In this document: positions 1 to 8,346 of the stretch, one piece after another
Position numbering within the stretch: the first letter of the stretch is position 1
Layout: each line of letters begins with the position of its first letter
NCBI RefSeq assembly: GCF_900116195.1
Contig: NZ_FOZW01000015.1
Coordinates: 1-64,000, forward strand
Origin: Alloyangia pacifica
GTDB taxonomy: Bacteria; Pseudomonadota; Alphaproteobacteria; Rhodobacterales; Rhodobacteraceae
Direction of reading: 5' to 3'
DNA length: 64,000 bases
The notes under the pieces: generated by a model
Databases searched by the model: none
What the model was told of the DNA's origin: nothing
What the model saw: the letters and a program-made list of their open reading frames with translations, nothing else
Translations under genes and position numbers: made by a program

Positions 1-161
1 CGCTCACGTCGTTTCTGAGATGGAGGGCGGGGGTCACGTTCGATCCGGGCTCCGGTGCTGACGCTGAAGCCGGCTTTGGCAGCCGCAATCTTTTGCGTGT
101 GATGCTGTCGAAGGGTCATGTAATCCTCGTGTTGTCGGTCGGTGATGAAACGGCCGGGCAT
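1..161 (-). pseudogene. istA: IS21-family transposase IstA, N-terminal part (cut by window edge)
   Basis: Reading leftward from an ATG at 161, the frame stays open to the window edge (53 codons). It begins MPGRFITDRQHEDYM and continues with KIAAAKAGFSV, the N-terminal helix-turn-helix region of IS21-type IstA transposases (about 500 residues when full). Only this end is visible, so whether the gene is intact outside the window cannot be told; it is entered as partial rather than as proven broken. Its partner istB would lie further left. It borders a strong hairpin (241-295) and a truncated IS110 gene, in keeping with an IS-dense junction. Confidence 0.7.
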
Positions 162-240
162 CCGATCCTCTTCTTGGTCGTCGAAGATCGGACCACCCTG
201 ACCGCCGTCACCGCCAACCGCACGGGGTAAACCCGCGCGA

Positions 241-295
241 GATTTTGGGGGAAGCTACATCCGGGCTACGCCCGGCTTCCGCTTCCCCCAAAATC
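241..295. repeat. Long inverted repeat / nested hairpin between IS fragments
   Basis: Two perfect 15-base arms (241-255 GATTTTGGGGGAAGC and 281-295 GCTTCCCCCAAAATC) enclose a second perfect hairpin, CCGGGC-TAC-GCCCGG (261-275). The structure lies between the istA start and the truncated IS110 gene. It could be an IS end, a REP-like palindrome or a bidirectional terminator. No T-run follows, and which of these it is remains open. Confidence 0.75.
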
Positions 296-305
296 ACCAC
301 CTGCA

Positions 306-833
306 ATGTCGCGCTGTTTCACCAGCGGTGTCGCTGCACACCAGGACGTTCTGCGCGTCCTCAGCCGACAGCTGATGGATCTTCACAACCGCCTTGACTG
401 GTTCGAAACCATGTTGCGCATCCAGGCGCGCCTCAGCCGACAAGCTCAACTTCTGCAGACAATTCCTGGTGTTGGCCCGGTCACCGCCTCCGCCGTGGCT
501 GCGACGATCGGGTCCGGCCGACAGTTCAGGAGTGGCCGCGAGTTTGCTGCGTGGTTAGGGCTGACGCCTCGCAACCATTCCAGTGGCGGCAAGGAACGAT
601 TGGGGAAGATCACCAAGATGGGTGACCGATACCTGCGCCAACTCATCGTGGTCGGCATGACGTCGCGCGTCCGACAAGTCGCGACCCATCCTGAGCGAGC
701 CGACCCTTGGCTGACGAAGCTGCTGCAGAGAAAGCCCGCAAGGCTGGCGACCGTCGCCATGGCGAACAAAACAGCGAGGATCATGTGGGCAATCCTCACG
801 AGGGATGAGCCCTACAAGCCGCACGCCGTATGA
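306..833 (+). pseudogene. IS110-family transposase, C-terminal half only
   Basis: The 175-residue frame matches only the back half of an IS110-type transposase (usually 300-450 residues). The transposase_20 region is seen as IPGVGPVTASAVAATIG (about residues 53-69), followed by AAWLGLTPRNHSSGGK and the C-terminal NKTARIMWAILTRDEPY. The N-terminal RuvC-like domain with the DEDD residues is missing; upstream the frame runs into the hairpin at 241-295 and then a stop at 228-230. It is therefore a decayed fragment and should not be able to transpose by itself. The ATG at 306 is simply the first one in the remaining frame. Confidence 0.8.
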
Positions 834-1249
834 GAGGCCGCGCGCCCACGAGATAGCAAGACCAACGATGTGATGGTGTGCCATTCAGCCGCAACGATCA
901 GGACGCTCCGACGAATGTCCCGGGCGCCATTGCCCGCGAAGCAGATAGGAACCTGATCTGCGGATCCCATCAGGGCCAGCGGCAATGACCGCGTCAACAG
1001 GCCGGACACAAGACCGCTTCTGAAAAGGTACACAAGATCATTTAAGCCTTGCTATGCGGGAGCCATCCACACAAGACATTCGCTGCACGAGCAGAAACTG
1101 GCCGGGTTCGAAAATCACAGTACGTGGCACAATGCGGCTCCCTGCAAATGGGTTTTTCTGAGACGCTTTCCGCTTTCTGGTGGCTTGCGTTTCTACGGTT
1201 GATGAGGTGCTCGAATGCCAACTCGCGGCCAGAAGGTTGTCGTGTTCTC
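834..1249. other. Gene-free stretch after the IS110 remnant
   Basis: I see no credible coding frame, RNA gene or IS end here. The open frames have atypical composition, no ribosome binding site and no recognisable motif. A 7-base inverted repeat (GGGAGCC at about 1058, GGCTCCC at about 1136) and a T-loop-like GGTTCGAAA at about 1104 do not assemble into a tRNA. Confidence 0.4.
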
Positions 1250-1435
1250 CTATTCAGCCCGTCTTACGTCTCTTAACGCTCGGTTGATCGAATTTTCGGC
1301 GTCTTCCAATTCTCGAACTACCCTCTTGATATCACGTTCAATATCAAAATTTTCGGGCAGCGGCAGTTTCTTCAGTTTTCTTTTTGCATCATCAATGCTT
1401 GATAGCGCGTTCTTCAAACTTGTTTTCGTCGACAT
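1250..1435 (-). CDS. Small helical hypothetical protein (61 aa)
   Basis: A 61-residue frame starts MSTKTSLKNAL and ends NRALRDVRRAE. It is rich in charged residues and has the heptad spacing of an amphipathic helix or short coiled coil (SIDDAKRKLKKL, IKRVVRELEDAENSI). An AAAGG-type ribosome binding site lies a few bases before the ATG at 1435. The local base composition is clearly less GC-rich than the operons to the right, consistent with a horizontally acquired cargo gene. No family is recognised and no function is proposed. Lack of neighbours in an operon lowers certainty that it is expressed. Confidence 0.45.
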   Translation of the reverse strand: MSTKTSLKNALSSIDDAKRKLKKLPLPENFDIERDIKRVVRELEDAENSINRALRDVRRAE

Positions 1436-2034
1436 TTTACTTGCCTTTCATTCATGATGTACTGCTGTCATCGATGATTGATTTTCGCTACGGCTGCAAT
1501 GGCCTCGAACCAGATCCGCGGCGGCGCGGCAGCCCCCACCGTAACGCGCCAGGCCTGACGGCGTGACCGGCCCTTAGCAGGCTGGGGCGCTTCTATCGTG
1601 TTCGATCGTTGCTGGTACTGACGAAGAGCCCTTGGACAGGTTTCGAGCTTGCTCGATGAGTGAGTTGTGCTTCGGCTGTCCGCGGCGGTTTGTGTTTCCG
1701 TCCAATAAGGTTTTGCTCCCGCATCGTCCCTTCAGCACGCACAAGCCAGGTGGCGCCTTTGACCCGCAAACCTATCCTGAGGGGGGTGACGTCCCAGGTC
1801 GTTCTCTAATCGCCTTGGTCAAGTGCTGATCTCATCAGGTCCTTCTGCGTGCCGGGCTCTTGGGTTCTCTCCGCGATCACCGCGATGGGCGCCGCATGTT
1901 TGCGTTCAGGGTCGGGCAGATCGAAGTGGTGTGCGCGGTCAATGCCGCTGTACTGGGAGCGATCTTGCCCTCGCCGCGCGTCCCGGCTGGACGCATTCGG
2001 GTGTGGCGAAGTCAGCGTCGTGGTTCTGGCTTGT
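1436..2034. other. Non-coding stretch left of the IS110 transposase
   Basis: No gene is supported between the 61-aa frame and the stop of the IS110 transposase at 2035. The right part presumably includes the 3' non-coding end of that IS110 element. IS110-type elements lack long terminal inverted repeats, so the boundary cannot be placed from one copy. Confidence 0.35.
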
Positions 2035-3078
2035 TCAGATGGCGGCACCCTCCCGGAAGGGTGTGCCGGTGCGCCACATGGCGTGCAGCGTGACAGCCAG
2101 TTTCCTGGCCAACGCGACCTTTGCCTTCCGCGGTCCGGTGCGTTCTGCAATTGCCTTGGCCCAGTCGCGAAGGCGGCCGCCACCCAGCTTCCGGCAGTAG
2201 ATCGCGTTTGCCGCCTCGAAGAGGCATTTCCTGGCGAAGGCATCGCCGCGCTTCGAGACGCGGCCGTTCCGGCTGATCTCGCCCGACTCGTAACGTCGCG
2301 GCGTCAGGCCAAGGTAGGCCCCGGCACTCGACGAGCGACGGAACCGTCCGGCATCGTCGAGTGCCGCGACGACTGCCATCGCAGTAATCGGTCCGACGCC
2401 CGGTGTGGTCATCAGCAAGCGGACCGTCTGATGGCGTCTGGCAATCATGCGGATCCGGCGATCGAGATCGGCGATCCTGACCAGGATGTCGCGCCGGGCC
2501 TGCATCAGGGCCTCGAATACGGGCACGAGCTCGGGCGAGACCGCAAGATCCCGTGCGATGATCTCCTCGGCACGGCGCTTGAAGCCGCCGACCCGCTTGC
2601 CGAACATCACGCCAAAGGTCTTCAACAGCCCCCGAACTTCATTCTCCAGCCGGACGCGCATGCTGACCAGCGTATCCCGCGCAGTCAGCAAGGCGCGTGT
2701 CACATAGGCGTCGTGGCTCTTGATCTGCACGGCCCGGAACCAGCCGGTCCGGACGATCTGCGCCAAGCCTCGGGCATCCAGCCTGTCCGTCTTGTTCGGC
2801 ATCATCTTCAGCACGCCATTGGCGTGGCGGGCATCGAGGCAAAGGACTGGCACCCCGCGCTCGGTCAGTGCATTCCAGAGCCAGACGGCCAACGGACCCG
2901 TCTCCATGCCTACCCGTTCCATGTCGCCCGGTTGTCCTGCGAGCCACGCCGAGATCGCGTCTGGACAGGTCCGCACCTTGTCCTCTGCCAGGACGGTTCC
3001 CGCGCCATCGACTACGCAGATCGCCGTCAGATCTTGTGAGACATCAAGTGCCGCAAATACATTCATCGTCGCCTCCAT
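2035..3078 (-). CDS. IS110-family transposase (apparently intact)
   Basis: This 347-residue protein has the full IS110 layout. The N-terminal RuvC-like DEDD domain is seen as ALDVSQ (D12), GMETG (E59) and NKTDRLDARGLA (D98, D101). The C-terminal transposase_20 domain is seen as TTPGVGPITAMAVVAAL, followed by AGAYLGLTPRRYESGE. It would catalyse excision and insertion of its own element through a circular intermediate; in this family target choice is guided by an element-encoded bridge RNA. Length and motifs are normal, so it may be active. A 32-base piece of this gene (2374-2405) recurs exactly at 12417-12448. A start at the fifth codon (MNVFAALD) is equally possible. Confidence 0.88.
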   Translation of the reverse strand: MEATMNVFAALDVSQDLTAICVVDGAGTVLAEDKVRTCPDAISAWLAGQPGDMERVGMETGPLAVWLWNALTERGVPVLCLDARHANGVLKMMPNKTDRLDARGLAQIVRTGWFRAVQIKSHDAYVTRALLTARDTLVSMRVRLENEVRGLLKTFGVMFGKRVGGFKRRAEEIIARDLAVSPELVPVFEALMQARRDILVRIADLDRRIRMIARRHQTVRLLMTTPGVGPITAMAVVAALDDAGRFRRSSSAGAYLGLTPRRYESGEISRNGRVSKRGDAFARKCLFEAANAIYCRKLGGGRLRDWAKAIAERTGPRKAKVALARKLAVTLHAMWRTGTPFREGAAI

Positions 3079-3159
3079 GTTCGCTACTCAGCGACACGCT
3101 GAGCTGCGGTCATCCTGCACCACGGTATGGAGCGGGTGGGACATGGCGATTACGCTAAG

Positions 3160-3169
3160 TGGTGTAGCT
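3160..3169 (+). repeat. IS256 terminal inverted repeat core, left
   Basis: TGGTGTAGCT is the exact reverse complement of 6076-6085 on the far side of the split transposase. It lies 59 bases before the transposase start. Confidence 0.5.
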
Positions 3170-3228
3170 TTCGGTGGCCATCGGGTTTCTCGGTAGGGTC
3201 GGGTTGCTGAGCCAACCTGAACCGAGGG

Positions 3229-4223
3229 ATGCCCCCGATGACCAAACCCATGATGGACCTGCGTGCGCTGGTAGAGAAGAGCGGCGATGCCGACCTGCTT
3301 CGCGAGATGATCGGCTTTGCTGCTGAGCGGCTGATGGAGCTGGAGCTCGGCGCCAAGACCGGTGCTGACTATGGTGAGAAGAGCAGCGAGCGCCTGGCGC
3401 AGCGCAACGGGTATCGGGATCGGGACTGGCAGACCCGGGCCGGCAGCGTCGAGCTGCGCATCCCGCGCCTGCGCACCGGCTCCTATTTCCCCTCGTTCCT
3501 CGAGCCGCGGCGCTCTGTTGAGAAGGCCCTGACCGCCGTGATCCAGGAAGCCTATGTCCATGGCGTGTCGACGCGCTCGATGGACGACCTGGTGCAGGCT
3601 ATGGGCGGCACCGGGGTGTCGAAGAGCCAGGTGAGCCGCCTGTGCGAGGAGATCGACGAGCGTGTGGACGCCTTTCTGACACGGCCGATCGAGGGCGAAT
3701 GGCCCTACCTCTGGATCGATGCCACCTATCTCAAGGTGCGCCAGGGCGGGCGGATCGTATCGGTTGCGGTCACACTCGCAGTGGGCGTCAACACCGACGG
3801 CAGGCGCGAGGTGCTGGGCATGGCGATCGGCGCCTCCGAGGCCGAGCCCTTTTGGACCGAGTTCCTGCGTGACCTCGTCCGCCGTGGCCTCAGTGGCGTG
3901 AAGCTGGTGATCAGCGATGCGCATGAAGGCATCAAGGCCGCCACCGCCCGGGTCCTGTCCACGACCTGGCAGCGCTGCCGCGTCCACTTCCAGCGCAATG
4001 CGCTCGCCCACGCCGGCAAGAACAGCCGCCGGGTGGTCTCGGCCTTCATCGCCACGGCCTTTGCCCAGCCCGACCATGCGGCGGCGAAGGCCCAGTGGCG
4101 TCTCGTGGCGGACCAGATGCGCGGCAAGCTCCCCAAGCTGGCCACGCTCATGGACACGGCCGAGGAGGACGTCCTGGCCTACATGACCTTCCCGGCCCAG
4201 CATCGCACTAAGCTGCACAGCAC
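3229..4223 (+). pseudogene. IS256-family transposase, N-terminal part (split gene)
   Basis: The frame starts [18 protein letters not shown] and follows the IS256 (Transposase_mut) family through [18 protein letters not shown], the first catalytic Asp in [11 protein letters not shown] and the second in [10 protein letters not shown], to [10 protein letters not shown]. There the family match stops: the next codons come from an inserted IS110 element and end in a stop at 4267-4269. The expected continuation, NPIERLNGEIKRRT with the catalytic Glu, is found about 1.6 kb downstream at 5820. The protein made from this piece would lack the third acidic residue and be inactive. Rejoined, the two parts make a transposase of the usual length of about 400 residues. 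Confidence 0.9.
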
Positions 4224-4258
4224 GGATGAGATCGACAAGACTTTTCCGCCGGAATTCG

Positions 4259-5572
4259 CTATTCTTTGACGGTGCGGTCGACCTCGGGGCGAAGCGTGGC
4301 GTGTCGGCTGGAAGCGTCACCGGGCAGCCTATTCAGTTCCTGCCGGTTTGAGGCGGCCGCACACCCTCTGCCCTTTCCGGGAGGATGCGTCCGCCACGCC
4401 GCAACGAAGTGCTCATAGCTCTTTTCCGCATGCTGGGCGATCTTGGCTTCCTGATGGCGCAACTCCTTTACGTTGTACGCATAGCTTGAGCCACGCCTGT
4501 TGCCTTTCTTCTGCGGCAACCCGGCCGCCAGTTCCATGGCGCGGCGTTTGTGGGCGATAAGGCTGGGCCGGGCCCAGCGGTAATCCTCGCCTTTCGTCAG
4601 CATGTGCCAGCAAAGGGTCGCAAGCTTGCGGGCCACGGCCACGGCAGCGATCTGATGTCCGCGCCGCGCCCTGATGCGGATGAAGAAAGCCCGCAGCGGT
4701 CCCGGTGCCTTCGCGGCGGCCCAGGCCGCCTCGACGAGCATTGCGCGGGCATGGCTGCGGCCAGCCTTGCTGATCCGACCATGGTGGGCAGGCCCCAGAC
4801 CGGATTGGCGCACACGCGGGTTCAAACCAAAGTAGCTCACCAGTCTTTGCGGCGATTTGAACCGCTCAATGCTGCCGATCGCCGCCATCAGGCCCGCGGC
4901 AACCGCCAGATTAACCCCGGTGATTGTCAGGAGGCGCTGAATCTCTTCGTCCTTCAAGGCATCTTGCGCGATGTCGCGGTCGAGTTGGGCAAGATCATCC
5001 CCGAGCCGGTCGAGTTCGCGGATATGGCGTGCAATCGCGGCGCGTTCATCCTCCGGAACCGATTGGCGTGTCAGCCAGTCGCGGCCGCGCTTGTTGAAGA
5101 GATCTGCATGCGGGCATTTCGGGATCAGATGCGCGTGCAGGATGGCATGCACTTCATTCTTGATCCGGGTCCGGTGGCGCACGATTTGGTAGCGGCGAGC
5201 GACAAGCCTGCGCAGCCGCTCCGTCGCCGCATCCGGTGTCCAGATTTCCGGCAGATAGCCCGCGGCGTATAGACTCGCCAGAGTCGCCGCATCCACTTTG
5301 TCGGTCTTCACGTGGGCATGAGCGATCGCCTTCACCTGAAGCGGGTTGGCGATCACCACTCGCGCGACGTGAGGTGAAAGCACCCGCGAAACCGCCATGC
5401 AATTCCCTGTCGCTTCGATCACGACCTCGTCTGTCTTGAAGAGCTGCCGCCCAAAACCCTCGAGCGCCGTTCGTGTCATATCGACCCGACACTCGTGCCG
5501 GGTCAGGCCGTTCTCCCATATCACCACCTCTCCGAAGGTTCGGTGGATGTCGATGCCAATCACGCGTCGCAT
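4259..5572 (-). CDS. IS110-family transposase inside the IS256 gene
   Basis: The protein begins [19 protein letters not shown], giving the first Asp of the RuvC-like DEDD site. VVIEATGN supplies the Glu and [12 protein letters not shown] the remaining Asp residues. The C-terminal transposase_20 part reads [20 protein letters not shown] and [15 protein letters not shown]. After the conserved region a tail of roughly 100 residues (from about [12 protein letters not shown]) continues, longer than in most IS110 proteins. I chose the ATG at 5572 because GGGAGG precedes it by five bases; an in-frame ATG at 5590 would add six residues. All key acidic residues appear present, so the element may be active. 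Confidence 0.88.
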   Translation of the reverse strand: MRRVIGIDIHRTFGEVVIWENGLTRHECRVDMTRTALEGFGRQLFKTDEVVIEATGNCMAVSRVLSPHVARVVIANPLQVKAIAHAHVKTDKVDAATLASLYAAGYLPEIWTPDAATERLRRLVARRYQIVRHRTRIKNEVHAILHAHLIPKCPHADLFNKRGRDWLTRQSVPEDERAAIARHIRELDRLGDDLAQLDRDIAQDALKDEEIQRLLTITGVNLAVAAGLMAAIGSIERFKSPQRLVSYFGLNPRVRQSGLGPAHHGRISKAGRSHARAMLVEAAWAAAKAPGPLRAFFIRIRARRGHQIAAVAVARKLATLCWHMLTKGEDYRWARPSLIAHKRRAMELAAGLPQKKGNRRGSSYAYNVKELRHQEAKIAQHAEKSYEHFVAAWRTHPPGKGRGCAAASNRQELNRLPGDASSRHATLRPEVDRTVKE

Positions 5573-5819
5573 GCGCGCCTCCCTTGCCAATGAAAACAGG
5601 CGGGAGCGGCGGGCGACACGACAACTACGGATTCGCGCTCTCGGCGCAACCGGGCGAGTCGCAGAGGCGGCCAGCTACTAACACGAGCTCGCAGCTCATC
5701 GTGTGGATCGGCCTGCCCGCACTTTCGTGCTCCCGGTGCCTCTGTCCCGGATGCTCGCAGCATACACCCTGATCCGAAAATCGGGGCCGAACATCGGCAC
5801 CGGGATCTTCATACCGGTT
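5573..5819 (-). ncRNA. Candidate IS110 bridge-RNA region (5' non-coding end)
   Basis: About 250 bases separate the transposase start from the inferred element end at 5819, with no credible gene. In the IS110 subgroup the left non-coding end encodes a structured bridge RNA that pairs with donor and target DNA; this is family knowledge. The size and position fit, but I have not folded the region, and the RNA boundaries are unknown. Confidence 0.35.
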
Positions 5820-6038
5820 ACCAATCCGATCGAGCGGCTGAACGGCGAGATCAAGCGACGCACGGACGTCGTCGGCATCTTTCCGAACGAGGCTTCGATC
5901 CGGCGCCTCGTCGGCGCGATCCTCATGGAGCAGACCGAGGAATGGACTGTCCAGCGCGCCAGATACATGACGCTGGAAACGCTCGCGCCCGTCTGCGATG
6001 ATCTCGGTGTCAGCCTGCCTGCAGCGCAGAGCGACTGA
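5820..6038 (+). pseudogene. IS256-family transposase, C-terminal part (split gene)
   Basis: From 5820 the frame reads TNPIERLNGEIKRRTD, containing the Glu of the IS256 DDE triad, and then the family C-terminus GIFPNEASIRRLVGAIL and QRARYMTLETLAP to a stop at 6036-6038. It is the missing end of the gene that begins at 3229. An open frame extends leftward into the inserted IS110 DNA, but that part has no family match. It has no start of its own and is not expected to be functional. Confidence 0.9.
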
Positions 6039-6075
6039 CCAGCTCGGCCCGCTTGAAAGCGCGAGGCCCGCGGTG

Positions 6076-6085
6076 AGCTACACCA
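6076..6085 (-). repeat. IS256 terminal inverted repeat core, right
   Basis: AGCTACACCA is the exact reverse complement of 3160-3169. It lies 37 bases after the stop of the split IS256 transposase, a normal distance for the right end of this family. Confidence 0.5.
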
Positions 6086-6241
6086 TCTCTCGGGACATCA
6101 TCCTGAGGGGTAGCGACGTCGTCTTCGGTGCTACCTCGACATCCCTCCGCGGGGCTAAGAAAATTGTTCCAGCCAAGCTAAAAGTACTGACTGGCGGCAA
6201 CAGCGAGAGGCCGGCCAAATAGCGAGCGCGAGGGCGGAGCG

Positions 6242-6412
6242 ATGATCAAGGGTCTCATGAAGTTGGCAGGGTACCGAGTAGAGTATGTCTGCGAGTGGGG
6301 CGCTTATGATCGTCGATACGGCGACTTCGAATACCATATGAATTACCCAATCACGCAAGATATGAAGATCGCTCCTCCGTGGGCTGAAAAGCGGGTCGTG
6401 CGCACGAGATGA
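6242..6412 (+). CDS. Small hypothetical protein (56 aa)
   Basis: A 56-codon frame starts at an ATG preceded by GGCGGAG and ends at a TGA at 6410-6412. It reads MIKGLMKLAGYRVEYVC and contains YGDFEYHMNYP near the middle; aromatic residues are frequent. It has no signal peptide or membrane segment and no recognised family. It lies in a stretch of lower GC just right of the IS256 element. It may be a real short gene or chance; only the ribosome binding site and natural-looking composition support it. Confidence 0.33.
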   Translation: MIKGLMKLAGYRVEYVCEWGAYDRRYGDFEYHMNYPITQDMKIAPPWAEKRVVRTR

Positions 6413-6779
6413 CGGCATTCGCGCCGAACACGAAACAAGGTGTAGTATGAACCAACCGCGGTCGAATGAAGTGGGTCAAGCTCTAAGAATGCCTCTTGTT
6501 CAGATCCAATTCGCGCAGCGTCAAAATTCACCTATCCAGTCCCACGCATTCCTACGGAACTCTGAAGGCAGCGCGATCCTATTGAAAAATAGGTGGGAAC
6601 CTTTCTCAGGAGATCTTTGGGCCGCTCTTCAAGATGAGGTCTGACATCGAGAGCGCCACTGAAATATTCAGAATGTTTTCCTTGTTTGAGCGGAGCTTTC
6701 CGAAGATACAGAGTGTATCAGTGTACATTCGGAAGCCATAGCGACGCCCTATGCCTTCCGGCAAGCGTAGGAATTGAGT
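6413..6779. other. Low-GC intergenic stretch
   Basis: No well-supported gene is seen. A 65-codon frame starting at 6447 has a weak AAGG upstream but no motif and an unusual composition. The region includes the presumed promoter and leader of the secreted OB-fold gene at 6780. Confidence 0.35.
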
Positions 6780-7139
6780 ATGAATTTCGCATGTAAAATC
6801 ATTTCGGCCATTGGCTTCGTTCTTCTTCTTTCTCTGTCGGCTCATGCTGAGACCATAACGCCCGGCGATTCAGCACACCATGTCGGCAGCTCAGTTACTG
6901 TCGAAGGCGTTGTTAGCCAGGTTTCGGTCAGTAGTGGGGGGACGATCTTCATAAACTTCGGCGGTCGGTACCCCAATCAAGAGTTCTATGGTGTGATCTT
7001 CAAGAGTAATACGAGGCAATTCTCAGAGGTTCGCGCACTTGAGGGCCAGACTATCGCACTGTCTGGAACGGTCCAGCTCTACAAAGGAAGACCGCAGATC
7101 ATTCTGCAGAGCCCAAGCCAAATTACGCTTCGGCACTAG
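6780..7139 (+). CDS. Secreted small OB-fold-like protein
   Basis: This 119-residue protein has a clear Sec signal peptide (MNFACKIISAIGFVLLLSLS, cleavage near AHA-ET). The mature part of about 95 residues is rich in beta strands: HVGSSVTVEGVVSQVSVSS, TIFINFGG, YGVIFKSN, LEGQTIALSGTVQLYKGRPQIIL. The pattern of a strand with GxVx, then a xxFxNFG strand, then GxVxxYxGxPQI is that of tRNA_anti-like OB folds found in bacterial secreted nucleases and stand-alone periplasmic OB proteins. I chose ATG at 6780 because AGGAA sits six bases upstream; a TTG two codons earlier is possible. No catalytic nuclease domain is attached, so a binding role is the most that can be inferred. Confidence 0.65.
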   Translation: MNFACKIISAIGFVLLLSLSAHAETITPGDSAHHVGSSVTVEGVVSQVSVSSGGTIFINFGGRYPNQEFYGVIFKSNTRQFSEVRALEGQTIALSGTVQLYKGRPQIILQSPSQITLRH

Positions 7140-7371
7140 TCGCGGTGATTGCCTCCATGAAGGTGTACACAGTTTTCGGGACCTGATGGTTGCCCGACCT
7201 CGGGAGAGCGGCAGCGCACAGTCATGCACGGCGGCACTCGACACATGACGACTGTGAAGTCGGTTGGGCTCGCTCGGAACTTGCTCTTCTGGTCTGGTCA
7301 AGCGAGGTCATTGGCCTAGGTGCTAGGAATAGCTACGAAAGATCGCCGCACCAATTCAAAGGGAGAGAGCG

Positions 7372-8121
7372 TTGGCTCGACGGTTGGTGAACCTCGGGAG
7401 CGGTTTCTGGAATATCCGTTGCACCATGAAGGTGGCCGGAATCGTCAACGTCGGGACGCAGGTCTCGGTCGTTCGGCTGCAGAGCGGCCGTTTCGTGTTT
7501 CTGGACAGCTACACGTTGAATGGCGAAATCCGCGAGCTCGTCATGGGGCTGACCCAGGATGGCAGTCTTGTGGAAGCGGTCCTCAATCTTCACCCGTTCC
7601 ACACGCTGCACTGCGCTGCCATGGCACGAGATTTTCCGACCGCGAAGTTCTACGGCTCCGAGCGACACCGTCGTGTCTGTACCTCGGTGCCCTGGGAAAC
7701 CGAGCGCGTGGAAAGCGCGGCGGTGGCGGATCGGTATTCTCGCGACCTGCAGTTTTCGCTGCCGCCGGGCATCCATTATTTTTCTGAAAATGAGAAGGTG
7801 CATGCGGGCTCACTCCTGGCATTTCATCCGGCCAGCGGGTCTCTGCACGTTGACGACACGCTGAATGTTCTGCCCGTGCCAGGAGCTCTGCGGGGGTACG
7901 TGCCGCGGCTCGTCCTGCATCCCTCGCTAGGGGCGGCGATGAATGCTGAGGACGGTGCAGAAGAGAAATTCTGCCGCTGGCTCGAGGAAATTGGGGCGCG
8001 ATGGCGCGGCACGAAATCCGTCTGCGCCGCCCACAATGGGGTCGCACGTTTTGCTGAGGGCGATTTCGAGCAGGTCATGCGCGGACTCGCAGCAAGAACC
8101 CGGAAAAAGACAGCTGCCTAG
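7372..8121 (+). CDS. Metallo-beta-lactamase-fold-like hypothetical protein
   Basis: The protein has 249 residues, starts at TTG 7372 (GGGAGAG lies six bases upstream) and reads MARRLVNLGSGFWNIRC. The opening strands (IVNVGTQVSVVRLQSGRFVFLDSY) and the following VLNLHPFHTLH resemble the start of the MBL fold, but the normal HxHxDH metal motif is replaced by HPFHTLH. Later HVDDTL and AAHNG could stand for further metal-site positions. Proteins of this type are annotated as uncharacterised MBL-like hydrolases in proteobacteria. A soluble cytosolic enzyme is likely, but the substrate is unknown and metal binding is uncertain. It is convergent with the small gene at 8152. Confidence 0.6.
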   Translation: MARRLVNLGSGFWNIRCTMKVAGIVNVGTQVSVVRLQSGRFVFLDSYTLNGEIRELVMGLTQDGSLVEAVLNLHPFHTLHCAAMARDFPTAKFYGSERHRRVCTSVPWETERVESAAVADRYSRDLQFSLPPGIHYFSENEKVHAGSLLAFHPASGSLHVDDTLNVLPVPGALRGYVPRLVLHPSLGAAMNAEDGAEEKFCRWLEEIGARWRGTKSVCAAHNGVARFAEGDFEQVMRGLAARTRKKTAA

Positions 8122-8151
8122 CCTTGCCCCAGGCCCGCGCTGCAGACCGCG

Positions 8152-8346
8152 CTAGATGCCCATGACCCGCAATTCCGTGGCGGACTCTGGGATGACGAAG
8201 GTGCCGTCTGCGTTCGCCTCGACCTTGCGCCCGTTGCCCAAAACATAGCGTTGGTGAGTTCCATCAGATTGTCTGAACACGGTGACGGCGCGGCCGACCA
8301 CGTCTTCGCATTCCATGATTTGGATGTTGATCCATTCGGCTGACAT
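8152..8346 (-). CDS. Small hypothetical protein (64 aa)
   Basis: The 64-residue frame begins MSAEWINIQIMECEDVVGR and ends ESATELRVMGI. An ideal GGAGG lies five bases before the ATG at 8346, so I prefer this start to an ATG 32 codons earlier. The composition and alternating hydrophobic pattern suggest a compact beta protein. It has no signal peptide, Cys pair or known domain. It converges on the MBL-like gene with a 30-base gap. The function is not recognised. Confidence 0.5.
   Translation of the reverse strand: MSAEWINIQIMECEDVVGRAVTVFRQSDGTHQRYVLGNGRKVEANADGTFVIPESATELRVMGI

Larger units (their letters stand above)
4224..5819. mobile_element. IS110-family element inserted in the IS256 transposase
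   Basis: The IS256 reading frame breaks after codons His-Ser-Thr at about 4223 and resumes at 5820 with Thr-Asn-Pro-Ile-Glu. Removing the intervening 1596 bases restores a continuous family match. An AC dinucleotide is found on both sides (4222-4223 and 5820-5821), which fits the two-base core duplication of IS110-type insertion. The single gene (4259-5572, minus strand) leaves only about 35 bases at its 3' side but about 250 non-coding bases at its 5' side, the arrangement of the IS110 subgroup rather than IS1111. Confidence 0.75.
3160..6085. mobile_element. IS256-family element interrupted by an IS110 element
   Basis: An IS256-type transposase gene is present in two pieces (3229-4223 and 5820-6038) with a second IS inserted between them. 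A 10-base inverted repeat, TGGTGTAGCT at 3160-3169 and AGCTACACCA at 6076-6085, brackets the pair at distances expected for IS256 ends. The outermost bases beyond this core are not similar enough to fix the exact tips, so the coordinates are approximate. Confidence 0.6.

Noticed and set aside
1095..1145. tRNA-like sequence with GGTTCGAAA and an outer GGGAGCC/GGCTCCC pair
   Set aside because: The T-loop-like motif lacks a paired five-base stem, and the distance to the outer arm is too long for an acceptor stem.
1849..3039. Long plus-strand open frame opposite the IS110 transposase
   Set aside because: Antisense shadow of a GC-rich gene; no motif or ribosome binding site, while the minus strand encodes a complete IS110 protein.
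3088..4320. 410-codon minus-strand frame opposite the IS256 transposase
   Set aside because: Shadow frame: the plus strand carries the DDE transposase motifs.
6447..6644. 65-codon frame with weak AAGG upstream
   Set aside because: No motif or homology, and the composition does not look coding.
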